Source of the DNA: JABWCQ01 sp964587105
Lineage (GTDB): Bacteria > Electryoneota > RPQS01
Assembly: GCA_964587105.1 (NCBI GenBank)
Contig: CAZPKG010000015.1
Location: 1-64,000 of the forward strand
Direction of reading: 5' to 3'
Length of the DNA: 64,000 nucleotides
The notes under the pieces are model-generated. The model saw only the letters and a list, made by a program, of their open reading frames with translations, searched no databases and was not told the DNA's origin. Position numbers and translations under genes: made by a program. This document shows, in pieces, positions 1 through 9,295 of the stretch. Each line of letters opens with the position of its first letter. Positions within the stretch are counted from its first letter, which is position 1.

Positions 1-292
1 GAACTGAATCTGGACCCATAACCATGCCGCCAGGGCAAGTATTGCTGAACTGATCCAGCGGGTTAGCCTCGGATCGTCCAAATTCCACGGGATTCACGAC
101 GCGATCTAACTTGAAATACAAATCGTAAAGTTCAGTCGGAACATCCTGATTAGCAGCCTTCAGATCAGAAATCTGCTGATAAACCTGCCAAAGTTGCGCC
201 GATTCCGAGCTTTCTTGCGAGCGGCTTTGTTGAGCAAAGCCGACCGTTGCAAGTGTCAAGCACGCTAACAGAACCATTAAGAAGTTCTTCAT
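1..292 (-). CDS. Secreted protein of unknown function (C-terminus beyond window)
   Basis: An open frame reads leftward from ATG at 290-292 to the window edge (about 97 codons seen, no stop). The first about 20 residues, MKNFLMVLLACLTLATVGFA, form a clear Sec signal peptide ending at an A-Q cleavage site, so the product is exported. The mature part starts with a Q/S-rich stretch, then a short helical segment and a sequence with NTCPGG. An AGGA-type ribosome site lies about 8 nt upstream of the ATG. I do not recognise the family. It diverges from the C25 protease gene, so it could be another secreted cargo protein, but that is inference from context only. Confidence 0.6.
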   Translation of the reverse strand, partial: MKNFLMVLLACLTLATVGFAQQSRSQESSESAQLWQVYQQISDLKAANQDVPTELYDLYFKLDRVVNPVEFGRSEANPLDQFSNTCPGGMVMGPDSV

Positions 293-741
293 CTTTCCAA
301 TTCCTATATCTATCGAAGTCAATTTGTTGGCTGAATTTTGCCCATCGTGTCGGCAAAGGCGATCGGCAGTACCATTTTTTGAACTACCTGAACTGCCTAA
401 ACCCTTAAAATACAGCATGTATAAAAATCGCGCACACGCTGATCCCGCTAACGAAAGAGCTATATCAGGCCTCTTGGCAAATCACGCTCCATTTGCCAAC
501 CTTTTTGAATAGATTGTATGCCTCTCTTGACTCCGCCTCTCCAAACAGCTATCTTCAGGAATTAAAGAGGGTAACGAGACTCAAGCCTTTCCCCTTAGCT
601 CCGTCAGCAACCTCTTACAAAATACAGACTTCTTTGCGATTCGTCAAGGAGATGACCGCGTAATATACCGTCCCGCACCGTTCTTGAACTCACTCGTCAG
701 CATACTTAATACAGTCTTGGGTCAACACTATGAGGTGTCAA
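293..741. other. Divergent intergenic region, about 450 bp
   Basis: This gap separates two divergent genes for exported proteins. No RNA gene or clear terminator was seen. A frame on the + strand stays open from 409 to 663 but has no ATG or GTG start and no recognisable motif, so I do not call it. A possible weak promoter for the protease is TTGAAC at 684-689 with TAATAC at 707-712 (17-nt spacing); its -10 is poor. Confidence 0.4.
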
Positions 742-3700
742 ATGCATCGTAAGCACTACTTCCTTGCGGCCTTCTTTGTTATTGCCTGCGGTTTCTCGCA
801 GGTTGGTGCCCAAACTGCGCCATTCGGGCTTTACGAAGACGCGGAATTCTCTCCCGACTTCATTCCACTCGAATCCAACAGCGACATGATCCGGTTCACT
901 CTGGACATGGCCCGCCTCCAGCCTGACGGTCAAATTGATTTGAATCAGAGGCTGCCCGGCACTTGGGGCGAAATGAATGCGACCGGCGCGCTTATGCCCC
1001 GTTTCACGTTCTACCTCGCGTTGCCTCCCACTGGAAACCCGACGGTCACGATTGAAAATTGGGAAACTATTACTCGTTCTGCTGTTCCGCGTTCGATTCC
1101 TGAGAATACTGCACAAGTACCGCGAGTTGAACTTGGTCAGGTCGGAATTTTGGGCGGAGTCAGGCTGCTTCCCGTGACTGTTAAACCAGTTACATACACC
1201 AACGGTCAAAATACTTGTGCTGTGCTTGACGTGGCGACGATTCGCATAGATATCGATGGTCAGCAGGGCCAGAATCCGTTGCCGACAGTGCGAACCGCCT
1301 ATTCCGAAGCATGGCGCTCCGTCTATCAAGCTGTTGTCATGAACTGGCAGGATATTCCCAATCTTATGGTTCGCGAACCGTCTCACATCCTGATGATCGT
1401 TCCTGATCCGTTTCTGTCATTTATTCAGGAATACATTGTCTGGAAGCAGCAGCTTGGCTTCATTGTGACGGTCGTTTCTGAAAGCGAAATCGATGACGAC
1501 AACGTCGGCACCCAGCTTCGCAATCGCATTACTTCCGAGCTTGATCAAAGCTCGCCCAAAATTGATTACGTCATTCTCGTCGGTGATGAAAACACTGTCC
1601 CCGCTCACCTCCAACGTACTGAGGACCCGATGTCTCGCTTCAGTGATTTCTCCTATCCGGGTGATTTCACCAACGAAGGCTATTTCACAGAGGTCGTGGG
1701 AACTGACCCGTTCCCCGATGTCTTTCTGGGACGTTGGGTAGTAAATAATCAGAGCGAAGCGCGCTCGATTGCGCTCCGAACAATTCAACACGAGAAAAAT
1801 ACGTTCGCAAGCGACTCCACGCGCTTTGAACGATGCGCGGTCTCGGCGGACAATAGCGTGCCCTCACAGCAAATTACGATTGCCTATGCCCGCGAGATGA
1901 TGCTGCAAAAGGGCTTCGAACAAGTTGACACGGTCTGGGCCTCTGACAACGGCACTGCACAACAACTCATAAATCTCGTGGATGACGGCGTTACGTTTGT
2001 CAATCATCGAGGATCAGGTTGGAATCAAGGTTGGGCCGGAATCAATTTTTATTACTGGACCGTTCCGGAAATCTCTAATTCCGGAAAACTTTGCATTGTT
2101 ACTGGAATCGGCTGCGGTGTCGCTAAGTTCGATGCCCCGGACGCTCAGTGCTTCGGTGAGCAGTGGATGCTGCACGGCTCGCCGACAAACCCGCAAGGAG
2201 CGGTTGGTTTCATCGGCCCGTGTTGGAATACGCACACTGTGTACAATGACAATCTCGACACGTGCTTATACCGCGCTATCTTGACTTACAATATTGACAA
2301 CCTCATGCCCGCGCTGGTCGCCGGTAAGATGTTTACTTGGGCCCTGTTTGCGGATTTCCAGAACGAAGATGGCGTTAATCAAGTTGCAACCGTGATGATG
2401 CGCCAGTATCTTGGTCTCTGTGATCCGAGCTTGAAACTCTTCACTGATACTCCGGAGCGTTTGCCTGTTACGCTCCCCTCCGCAATTCCCGCCGGGCCGT
2501 TCTCGTTTCCTGTCACAATTGCTGATGGGTTCGCATCGGACGTGGATAGCATTTCCATCAGTTTCCGGACTGAGACAGGAAATCAATTGTCCTATGCAAT
2601 TCCCGCACGACCCGGCATGTGGTATCTTCCAGTGGATTTTGCGTTCGACGATTCAGTCGTGGCCACGATTGACGGACACAACCTGTTGGCTCGCCAAGTA
2701 GGAATTACAGTTGCCCCCAGCGGTGTGTACTTGATTCATCAAGGCACTTCCTTTTCCGACGCGAGCGGAAACAACGACGGGCACATTCAGCCCGGCGAAA
2801 CAATCACACTCATTGATACAGTTCGCAATATCGGTTCGGATGCGGCATTTGAAGTTGTAGGATCGCTGAGTACGTCGAGTGATAACGTTTCAATCACCGC
2901 GCAACAAAGTCAGTATGGTGACGTTGGCTCCAACGAAATGTTTGTCGGTTCCCCGCAATATTCCTTGACTGTTTCGCCGGATTTCCGTGGCAGCAATATG
3001 GCCATGGAGATCGCCTATGAAGCCGCCGGCGTTGAGTCGCGCTCCGATCTGTTCTTCTTGACCGTCTATACTCCCGAACTTGAAACCAGCGACCTTAGCG
3101 TAGCTGACGGGGATGACGGCTTTATCGAAAGGCTTGAATCCGCCGGACTGGTTTTCACAATCACAAACACCGGCAACGAAACCTTGATTCCCTCTGCTCT
3201 CCAATTGCAAACGACAAGTGATTTCGTTGTGATTGAAGACGGAACGGCACAGATTCCGGCCATCGCTCCCGGAAGTTCTTACACGCTGCCCGAAGATGCC
3301 GTACGTGTGTCCGGTGCGTGGAACGCGCCAACCGGAACGCAGGTCACCGTCAATGCACTGATCACCGCACAAATGCCGACCTACGCATTTTCTCGTTCAC
3401 TGGCATTGCCATTGGTGCTCGGCCAAATCGGTCAAGCCGATCCGATGACGGGCTCGGACAACACCTACTACATGTACGATGACCTTGATGTAGCCTACGA
3501 CCGCGTTGCCGTTTACGACTGGTTTGAAATCTCACCGACGCTTGATGGACCAGGCACAATTATCGAGTTCACTCAAAGTCAGCAGACCTTTGCAGTACCT
3601 GTCCCATTTAGTTACGGCTATTTCGGTGAGTCTTTTAACAGCCTGTCAGTATCAACAGACGGTTGGGTTTCACCTGGAAATTCTCAGTCAACAAGCTATG

Positions 3701-4434
3701 ATAATCATGTGCTGCCGTACTCGAACGATTTGGTATCTGGTATGATTGCCGTCTTGTGGAACGACCTTTGGTATTTCTTTGGCGACACGGGCGACATAAG
3801 CTACTACTATGACAGCGCAGGCGACCGCTTCATCGTCGAATGGCATGAAGTTACCGATTGGGGAACAGGAACCCGCCCCAACACGTTCCAAGTGCAACTG
3901 CTGAATCCGGCTACACATCCGACGCCGACAGGCGATGCCGAATGGTTAATGCTCTATCAAGACTTGACGATGCATCCCACCGCAGCGCTTGGCGCAACGA
4001 TCGGCTATGAGACATTTGACGAACTCTACGGCGCGACATTTTACCATAACAACGTCGAGCCGCCCACGTCTGCTCCGCTTGCAAACGGTCGGGCCATTCG
4101 CCTGACTACCGCTCCGCCTACGATAACAGATACGCCGGAAGTTGTTGAAGTTCCCAAGACGTTTACCCTCTTCCAAAATTACCCCAATCCGTTCAATCCC
4201 GAGACCACGATCGAATATGCGCTCGCGGCTCGCGCCAACGTGAAACTCGAAGTCTTTGATGTGCTGGGCCGCAGCGTCATCACATTGGCGGAAGGCAAGC
4301 GCGATGCGGGGATTCATAGATTGCAATGGAACGGCAAGAGCAATTCCGGTGTTTCCGTACCCAGTGGAATTTATTTCTATCGCTTGGTTACGCCGGAAAT
4401 CGTACAAACTCGGCGCATGTTACTGATGCGCTAA
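742..4434 (+). CDS. Gingipain-like C25 family cysteine protease with T9SS C-terminal sorting domain
   Basis: Large secreted protein of 1230 aa. ATG 742 is preferred over the in-frame ATG 730 because a GAGGTG ribosome site sits 4 nt before it, and MHRKHYFLAAFFVIACGF is then a normal signal peptide. The order is: propeptide-like region, a peptidase C25 domain at roughly residues 215-600, beta-sandwich domains, and a C-terminal domain from about residue 1140 with the YPNPFNPETTI motif typical of T9SS type A signals. The predicted catalytic pair is His422 (NHRGSG) and Cys458 (GIGCGVAKFD). Family knowledge: C25 enzymes cleave peptide bonds using a Cys/His pair, and the sorting domain targets cargo through the outer membrane for release or surface attachment. 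The cleavage preference cannot be read from sequence. Confidence 0.88.
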   Translation: MHRKHYFLAAFFVIACGFSQVGAQTAPFGLYEDAEFSPDFIPLESNSDMIRFTLDMARLQPDGQIDLNQRLPGTWGEMNATGALMPRFTFYLALPPTGNPTVTIENWETITRSAVPRSIPENTAQVPRVELGQVGILGGVRLLPVTVKPVTYTNGQNTCAVLDVATIRIDIDGQQGQNPLPTVRTAYSEAWRSVYQAVVMNWQDIPNLMVREPSHILMIVPDPFLSFIQEYIVWKQQLGFIVTVVSESEIDDDNVGTQLRNRITSELDQSSPKIDYVILVGDENTVPAHLQRTEDPMSRFSDFSYPGDFTNEGYFTEVVGTDPFPDVFLGRWVVNNQSEARSIALRTIQHEKNTFASDSTRFERCAVSADNSVPSQQITIAYAREMMLQKGFEQVDTVWASDNGTAQQLINLVDDGVTFVNHRGSGWNQGWAGINFYYWTVPEISNSGKLCIVTGIGCGVAKFDAPDAQCFGEQWMLHGSPTNPQGAVGFIGPCWNTHTVYNDNLDTCLYRAILTYNIDNLMPALVAGKMFTWALFADFQNEDGVNQVATVMMRQYLGLCDPSLKLFTDTPERLPVTLPSAIPAGPFSFPVTIADGFASDVDSISISFRTETGNQLSYAIPARPGMWYLPVDFAFDDSVVATIDGHNLLARQVGITVAPSGVYLIHQGTSFSDASGNNDGHIQPGETITLIDTVRNIGSDAAFEVVGSLSTSSDNVSITAQQSQYGDVGSNEMFVGSPQYSLTVSPDFRGSNMAMEIAYEAAGVESRSDLFFLTVYTPELETSDLSVADGDDGFIERLESAGLVFTITNTGNETLIPSALQLQTTSDFVVIEDGTAQIPAIAPGSSYTLPEDAVRVSGAWNAPTGTQVTVNALITAQMPTYAFSRSLALPLVLGQIGQADPMTGSDNTYYMYDDLDVAYDRVAVYDWFEISPTLDGPGTIIEFTQSQQTFAVPVPFSYGYFGESFNSLSVSTDGWVSPGNSQSTSYDNHVLPYSNDLVSGMIAVLWNDLWYFFGDTGDISYYYDSAGDRFIVEWHEVTDWGTGTRPNTFQVQLLNPATHPTPTGDAEWLMLYQDLTMHPTAALGATIGYETFDELYGATFYHNNVEPPTSAPLANGRAIRLTTAPPTITDTPEVVEVPKTFTLFQNYPNPFNPETTIEYALAARANVKLEVFDVLGRSVITLAEGKRDAGIHRLQWNGKSNSGVSVPSGIYFYRLVTPEIVQTRRMLLMR

Positions 4435-4508
4435 TTGCTTCGACGCGGCTTCCGTCTTGGATGCCGCATACAGAACGAAATTTCATCTAAACATAGGAAC
4501 GACGTCGC

Positions 4509-4901
4509 ATGGCAAAGAAGTGGACCCCTTCTGAAGAAAAATATTTGTTGGAAAACTACGGCAAGGTGCCGATGGCCGAACTCGCGGACCGCTTCGGCGT
4601 AACTCGCAAAGCCATCAGCGCCAAGCTTGATAAGCTGCGCCAAACCCACGGAATTGACCCTGTTGGCGCTCGCGAACGTGCTACTGCGAGACAACGACGT
4701 CAAGCACAACTAAATGAGAAAGTTCCGCAGACAGGCGGAGCGAACCCGCGTAAAATTCCGCCCGTCGGAATTATTACTCATCCGCAGATTGAGAATCTCG
4801 CTGCGGTTGAACCGGCCGGAATGTCCGCCACGACCAACGTTGTCAAGACTGCGCAAGGTTGGCAGCCGATTATGGTGACAAAGAAGCGAGTGACGCGGTA
4901 A
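4509..4901 (+). CDS. Small SANT/Myb-like helix-turn-helix protein
   Basis: A 130-aa basic protein. Residues 4-50 (WTPSEEKYLLENYG through AELADRFGVTRKAISAKL) look like a SANT/Myb or GcrA-like helix-turn-helix, with tryptophan and acidic residues in the first helix and a recognition helix at GVTRKAISAKL. The C-terminal half is rich in Arg, Lys, Pro and Thr and likely disordered. It probably binds DNA; the target is unknown. The stop lies 4 nt before the hutH start, so the two genes are probably co-transcribed, and it may regulate that unit, which is inference. The ATG is preceded by AGGAACG at a long spacing. Confidence 0.6.
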   Translation: MAKKWTPSEEKYLLENYGKVPMAELADRFGVTRKAISAKLDKLRQTHGIDPVGARERATARQRRQAQLNEKVPQTGGANPRKIPPVGIITHPQIENLAAVEPAGMSATTNVVKTAQGWQPIMVTKKRVTR

Positions 4902-4905
4902 TCTC

Positions 4906-6471
4906 GTGGAAATTTCGGTTGATGGCCATTCGCTGACCTTAGAGCAAGTCGAGCAAGTCAGCAATGGTGCACATGCAAAATTAGCTTCGTCTGCCCGTCC
5001 GCAAGTCGAAGCCTCCCGCGCGTGGATCGCGCGGCTCGAACAGGCTGGCGCCAACGCGCCGAGTGTTTACGGTATCAATACAGGTTTCGGAAGTTTGAAA
5101 AGCGAGCGCTTCTCGGTTGGTGATGCGCGACGTGTTTCGCGAAACCTGATTATCTCTCATTGCTGCGGCACAGGCGAACCGTTTTCCGAACGGGTTGTCC
5201 GTGCCGCAACTCTTTTACGGGCCAACGCTCTTGCTCAAGGACGGTCTGGCGCGAGGCCTGTTGTTATTGAGACTCTGTTGGAGCTTCTAAATCGCCACAT
5301 TACTCCGGTTGTACCGTCGCAAGGTTCGCTCGGAGCATCCGGTGATCTCGCCCCGCTTTCTCATCTTGCGGCGGTCATTACTCGCGATCCCGATATTGAG
5401 AGTGACGAATCGAGTGGAGAAGCTTGGTACCAAGGGAAAAAAGTGAGTGGGGCGGAGGCCATGCGCCGCGCCGGACTCGACAGACTAATCCTTGAGGCTA
5501 AAGAAGGGCTCGCACTGAACAACGGTGTGCAATTCATGTGCGCCGTTTCTACCTTGACGTTGCTTGACGCCGAGCGACTCCTGAAACTGCATGACATTGC
5601 GCTGGCGATGCACCTTGACGCCGCCTGTTGTGTGCGAACGGCATTCGATGTTCGCATCGCCAATCTGCGGAAATACTCAGGACACCGCACCGTTGCGCAA
5701 AATGTTCTCGCTCTCTTAAAAGGAAGCACCTCTGCCGACAGTGATTCTACAAGAATTCAAGATGCCTACAGTCTGCGCTGTTCTCCCCAGATTGCAGGCG
5801 CTGTTCGAGATGGTTTGAAGCATGTGCGCGCCGGTCTGGAAATCGAAATCAACTCGGTTACGGATAATCCATTGGTGTTTGCCGAAGATGATCAAGTCAT
5901 CTCAGGCGGGAATTTCCACGGTGATCCGGTCGGACTCCCAGTGGATTACATGAAAATTCTCTTGGCAGAACTCGGCAATCTCTCAGAGCGCCGAATTTCT
6001 CGCCTGATGGATCGTCATCTGAATTACGGATTACCTCCTTATCTCGCTGCCAAACCCGGCATTGAATCGGGTCTAATGATGGTGAGCTACACCGCCGCCG
6101 CACTCGCGAGTGAGAACAAAGTTCTTGCTCACCCTGCATCGGTGGATACGATTCCCACGTCAGAGAATCAGGAAGACATCGTTTCGATGGGCACTCACGG
6201 CGCTCGGCAAGCCGCTGAGATTCTCAAGAACGTCCAAAAGATTATTGCCATTGAGTTACTTTGTGGGGCACAAGCTCTGGATGTTCGAAACAAGATTTCT
6301 CCCGATCTTAAATTCGGTATCGGCTCAATGACCGCGTGGCAGCACATCCGCAAATCAATCCAGCCCCTCGAGCGCGACCGCTATCTCGCCGATGATATCG
6401 CCAAATCGTTAGACCTTGTGCAGTCCGGGGAATTGCTAAACGCCGTCACCAATGAAGTGAGCCTTGATTGA
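4906..6471 (+). CDS. hutH: Histidine ammonia-lyase
   Basis: 521 aa, close to the normal length for this family. The enzyme removes ammonia from L-histidine to give urocanate, the first step of histidine breakdown, in the cytoplasm. The self-made MIO cofactor triad is seen at Ala144-Ser145-Gly146 within GSLGASGDLAPLSH. The SHCCGTG segment near residue 85 has the Ser-His pair typical of histidine rather than tyrosine lyases. The NQED motif (Glu423) is present, but Ile425 replaces the His I recall at this place in the Pseudomonas enzyme. Start is GTG 4906, 4 nt after the HTH gene. No hutU, hutI or hutG is nearby, so the rest of the pathway lies elsewhere or the substrate differs. Confidence 0.88.
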   Translation: MEISVDGHSLTLEQVEQVSNGAHAKLASSARPQVEASRAWIARLEQAGANAPSVYGINTGFGSLKSERFSVGDARRVSRNLIISHCCGTGEPFSERVVRAATLLRANALAQGRSGARPVVIETLLELLNRHITPVVPSQGSLGASGDLAPLSHLAAVITRDPDIESDESSGEAWYQGKKVSGAEAMRRAGLDRLILEAKEGLALNNGVQFMCAVSTLTLLDAERLLKLHDIALAMHLDAACCVRTAFDVRIANLRKYSGHRTVAQNVLALLKGSTSADSDSTRIQDAYSLRCSPQIAGAVRDGLKHVRAGLEIEINSVTDNPLVFAEDDQVISGGNFHGDPVGLPVDYMKILLAELGNLSERRISRLMDRHLNYGLPPYLAAKPGIESGLMMVSYTAAALASENKVLAHPASVDTIPTSENQEDIVSMGTHGARQAAEILKNVQKIIAIELLCGAQALDVRNKISPDLKFGIGSMTAWQHIRKSIQPLERDRYLADDIAKSLDLVQSGELLNAVTNEVSLD

Positions 6472-6474
6472 TTT

Positions 6475-6514
6475 CGCCGAGCGCGGGCGTCCCCGCCCCG
6501 CCGGAATCTGAAGA
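6475..6514 (+). repeat. REP-like hairpin element, diverged copy
   Basis: Begins 4 nt after the hutH stop. It shares the outer blocks GCCGAGC and CCGGAATCTGAAGA with the two REP sequences flanking the transposase at 9345, but the central hairpin is different (GC-rich, arms around GCGGGCG and CGCCCCGC). Same orientation as the left copy at 9296-9343. It may also act as a weak transcript end for hutH. Confidence 0.55.
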
Positions 6515-6516
6515 CT

Positions 6517-6544
6517 GTAAATTGGAATTTGTAAATTGGAATTT
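6517..6544 (+). repeat. Tandem 14-bp direct repeat
   Basis: Two adjacent perfect copies of GTAAATTGGAATTT at 6517-6530 and 6531-6544. The second copy contains the TTG that I take as the start codon of the following gene, so the repeat sets the 5' end of that gene. It touches the REP-like element just upstream. Confidence 0.75.
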
Positions 6545-7189
6545 TCTGATCACCCCCTCTGGAATTTCCTCGACGAACACAAAGAGCAGGAGCAACTACT
6601 CCTGCTTTGTGCTCTTTCGGTCTTGTGGCTGAAACCGCAAGACCCGCTCGCGAAATTATGCGTCACTCGCTACAAAGAGCGCGGCTATTCCATCGAGGCT
6701 CTGCGCGAGGCCGCCCTGCAACTATTCCTGTTAGCCGGATTTCAATCCTCGCTTGAGGCCGCCTTCATGATTCAGGAAATTTATGGAAACGGCTTGCCCG
6801 CTCATTCAGAGGAGTTGATCGATCTTCCTCCCATGAGCACCTTCGAGCGCGGCTGGGAATTGCAGGCCGAAGTCTATAAAGGAAATGTCGAAAAGTTACG
6901 CACCAACCTCGAGTCCATCAGCCCCGAACTCTCCCGCTGGACGGTCTGGATCGGCTACGGATTGGTCATGTCCCGCCCCGGGATACCAGCCCATTGGCGG
7001 GAGTTAATGGAGACTGCCGTCTTGGCAGTGATGGGTTTTCCCCGTCAGCTTTTCTCCCACTTAAAAGGAGCCTTAAACCTCGGCGCTACGGTTGCAGAAG
7101 TCGAGTTAACTCTGAGAGTATCCGAACTAATCACTTCCGCCGAAACCCTCCGGCCCGCTTGGCAGATGTGGCGCCGGATTGACAAGTAA
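6536..7189 (+). CDS. Carboxymuconolactone decarboxylase (CMD/AhpD)-like protein
   Basis: 217 aa, cytoplasmic, no signal peptide. The C-terminal third (FSHLKGALNLGATVAEVEL) fits the CMD/AhpD alpha-helical core, in which a His is followed by an AL..GAT..E segment; the N-terminal half (residues 40-85) has a second similar helical repeat. The CxxC pair of true AhpD peroxidase partners is not seen, so a redox role is not supported and the substrate is unknown. Only TTG 6536 lies close to the upstream in-frame stop; the next ATG would remove the first third. The gene ends in a strong terminator. Confidence 0.6.
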   Translation: MEFSDHPLWNFLDEHKEQEQLLLLCALSVLWLKPQDPLAKLCVTRYKERGYSIEALREAALQLFLLAGFQSSLEAAFMIQEIYGNGLPAHSEELIDLPPMSTFERGWELQAEVYKGNVEKLRTNLESISPELSRWTVWIGYGLVMSRPGIPAHWRELMETAVLAVMGFPRQLFSHLKGALNLGATVAEVELTLRVSELITSAETLRPAWQMWRRIDK

Positions 7190-7213
7190 TATCTGACAAA
7201 TTGGCAGTTATTC

Positions 7214-7250
7214 GTGGCAGGCTCGAATTCGAGTCTGCCACTTTCTATTT
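7214..7250 (+). terminator. Rho-independent terminator after the CMD-like gene
   Basis: Stem of two 14-nt arms, 7214-7227 (GTGGCAGGCTCGAA) and 7228-7241 (TTCGAGTCTGCCAC), with one mismatch, followed by TTTCTATTT. It insulates dnaK from the upstream genes. Confidence 0.75.
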
Positions 7251-7341
7251 GTAAAATATATATTTAACCATTTGGTATGACCCTTGCCTTAATAGATGAT
7301 GCATTACTCAAAGTTTGAACATAACCATAAAGGAAAGAATC

Positions 7342-9243
7342 ATGTCGAAAATCATTGGAATTGACCTCGGAACCACGAACTCTTGCGTCTCCGTCATCGA
7401 AGGCGGCGAGCCGGTCGTGATTCCGAATTCCGAAGGAGCGCGCACAACCCCCTCGGTTGTCGCGTTCTCCAAAACCGGCGAGCGTCTCGTAGGCGCAGCT
7501 GCCAAACGTCAGGCTGTCACGAACCCCAAGAAGACAATTTACTCCATCAAGCGCTTCATGGGCCGTCGTCGCGATGAGGTCGAGCACGAAATGAAGCTCG
7601 TCCCCTACGAACTCGTTGGCGGAACCGGCTTGGCCAAAGTCAAAATCGAAGACAAAGAGTACACGCCCGCTGAAATCTCCGCGATGATTCTGCAGAAGAT
7701 GAAGCAGACCGCCGAAGATTACTTGGGCGAGAAGGTTCACAAGGCCGTCATCACGGTTCCCGCATATTTCAACGACGCGCAGCGCCAAGCCACGAAAGAC
7801 GCCGGCGATGTTGCAGGTCTCGAAGTCGTGCGCATCATCAACGAGCCGACGGCCGCCGCGTTGGCCTACGGTCTCGACAAAACGCACAAGGACGAGAAGG
7901 TCGCTGTCTATGACTTAGGCGGCGGTACATTCGATATCTCGATTCTTGAACTCGGTGACGGTGTCTTTGAAGTGAAATCCACCAACGGCGACACACACTT
8001 GGGCGGCGACGATTGGGATCAGCGCTTGATTGACTTCCTGGCTGATGAGTTCAAGAAGCAAGAAGGCATTGACCTCCGCAAAGACCCGATGGCGCTTCAG
8101 CGTCTGAAAGAGGCCGCCGAAAAAGCCAAGATTGAACTCTCGGGTTCTTCGCAAACGCAAGTCAACTTGCCGTTCATCACCGCGACTGCCGATGGCCCGA
8201 AGCACTTGGATATCGTGGTCACGCGTGCGAAGTTTCAGGAGTTGACTGAAGATCTTGTGCAACGCTCTATCACGCCGGTGAAGAAAGCTCTGCAGGACGC
8301 AGGTTTGAATCCGTCGCAAATTGACGAAGTCATTTTGGTCGGCGGCTCGACTCGTATGCCCCGCATCATTGACGTCGTCAAAGAGTATTTCGGCAAGGAC
8401 CCGCATCGTGGTGTCAACCCCGATGAAGTCGTCGCCGTCGGCGCCGCAATTCAAGGTGGCATTCTCGCAGGCGACGTCAAAGACGTACTCCTGCTCGACG
8501 TGACTCCGCTTTCGCTCGGTATCGAGACGATGGGCGGTGTGATGACTCATTTGATTGAGTCCAACACCACGATTCCGACTCGCCGCACCGAGATTTTCTC
8601 AACGGCCAGTGACAGTCAGCCCTCGGTCGAGATTCACGTCCTGCAAGGCGAGCGTCCGATGGCGATGGACAACAAGACAATCGGCCGCTTTACGTTGGAC
8701 GGTATTCCACCTGCGCCGCGCGGTATTCCGCAGATCGAAGTGACTTTCGACATTGACGCGAACGGTATCTTGTCCGTCAATGCCAAAGACAAAGCCACGA
8801 ACAAAGAGCAGTCTATCAAGATCACGCATTCGAGCGGTCTCTCCAAAGAAGAGATCGAGCGCATGAAGACCGATGCCAAAGCTCACGCCGAGGAAGACCG
8901 CAAGCGCCGCGATGAGGTGGACATCCGCAATGGTGCCGATGCGTTGGTCTTCCAAACCGAGCGCCAGATGAAAGAACTCGAAGCCAAACTCGTTGGCGAC
9001 AACAAGTCCAAGCTCGAAGCCGCCGTCAACCGTGTGAAGGAAGCTCTGAAAGGCTCAAGCGTTTCCGAAATCAAGAGCGCGACTGAAGACCTGACCAGCG
9101 TCTGGAGCCAAATCGCTCCGTCGCTTTATCAGGATGCCGCGCAAGGTCAACCAACCGGCTCGGCGGGAGACGGTTCCACAACATCAGAACCCGGCACCGA
9201 ATCCGCCGACTACGAAGTCGTGGATGAGGATAAGAAGAAATAA
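7342..9243 (+). CDS. dnaK: Molecular chaperone DnaK (Hsp70)
   Basis: 633 aa. ATG 7342 is chosen because AAAGGAAAG lies just upstream and MSKIIGIDLGTTNSCV is the standard DnaK N-terminus; the frame is open further upstream without homology. The ATPase domain (residues 1-380) shows the GIDLGTTNS phosphate loop, VYDLGGGTFD and VGGSTRMP; the substrate-binding domain follows the VLLLDVTPLSLGIET linker; the C-terminal helical lid ends in the acidic tail YEVVDEDKKK. It folds and refolds proteins with DnaJ and GrpE, neither of which is nearby. No CIRCE element was seen upstream. The RAYT element separates it from clpB, another disaggregation chaperone. Confidence 0.97.
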   Translation: MSKIIGIDLGTTNSCVSVIEGGEPVVIPNSEGARTTPSVVAFSKTGERLVGAAAKRQAVTNPKKTIYSIKRFMGRRRDEVEHEMKLVPYELVGGTGLAKVKIEDKEYTPAEISAMILQKMKQTAEDYLGEKVHKAVITVPAYFNDAQRQATKDAGDVAGLEVVRIINEPTAAALAYGLDKTHKDEKVAVYDLGGGTFDISILELGDGVFEVKSTNGDTHLGGDDWDQRLIDFLADEFKKQEGIDLRKDPMALQRLKEAAEKAKIELSGSSQTQVNLPFITATADGPKHLDIVVTRAKFQELTEDLVQRSITPVKKALQDAGLNPSQIDEVILVGGSTRMPRIIDVVKEYFGKDPHRGVNPDEVVAVGAAIQGGILAGDVKDVLLLDVTPLSLGIETMGGVMTHLIESNTTIPTRRTEIFSTASDSQPSVEIHVLQGERPMAMDNKTIGRFTLDGIPPAPRGIPQIEVTFDIDANGILSVNAKDKATNKEQSIKITHSSGLSKEEIERMKTDAKAHAEEDRKRRDEVDIRNGADALVFQTERQMKELEAKLVGDNKSKLEAAVNRVKEALKGSSVSEIKSATEDLTSVWSQIAPSLYQDAAQGQPTGSAGDGSTTSEPGTESADYEVVDEDKKK

Positions 9244-9258
9244 GTAATCCTTGGATAT

Positions 9259-9287
9259 CCCCCCAAATCCGTCACGGATTTGGGGGG
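9259..9287 (+). terminator. Perfect 13-bp hairpin downstream of dnaK
   Basis: Arms 9259-9271 (CCCCCCAAATCCG) and 9275-9287 (CGGATTTGGGGGG) with a 3-nt loop, 16 nt after the dnaK stop. No U-tract follows, so it may be a processing or stabilising hairpin or a dispersed repeat rather than a classical intrinsic terminator. Confidence 0.6.
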
Positions 9288-9295
9288 GACTATTT

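Noticed and set aside
409..663. Open frame on the + strand in the 293-741 gap, with a TTG start possible near 507
   Set aside because: No good start or ribosome site, no recognisable motif, no similarity I can name.
706..1386. 226-codon open frame on the minus strand inside the protease gene
   Set aside because: Antisense shadow of a strongly supported coding frame.
3250..3261. 12-nt match to the REP flank inside the protease gene
   Set aside because: No hairpin core; a chance match in coding sequence.
7250..7341. CIRCE element or heat-shock promoter upstream of dnaK
   Set aside because: No TTAGCACTC-type inverted repeat; only a weak TTGGTA/GATGAT pair at 7272-7300.
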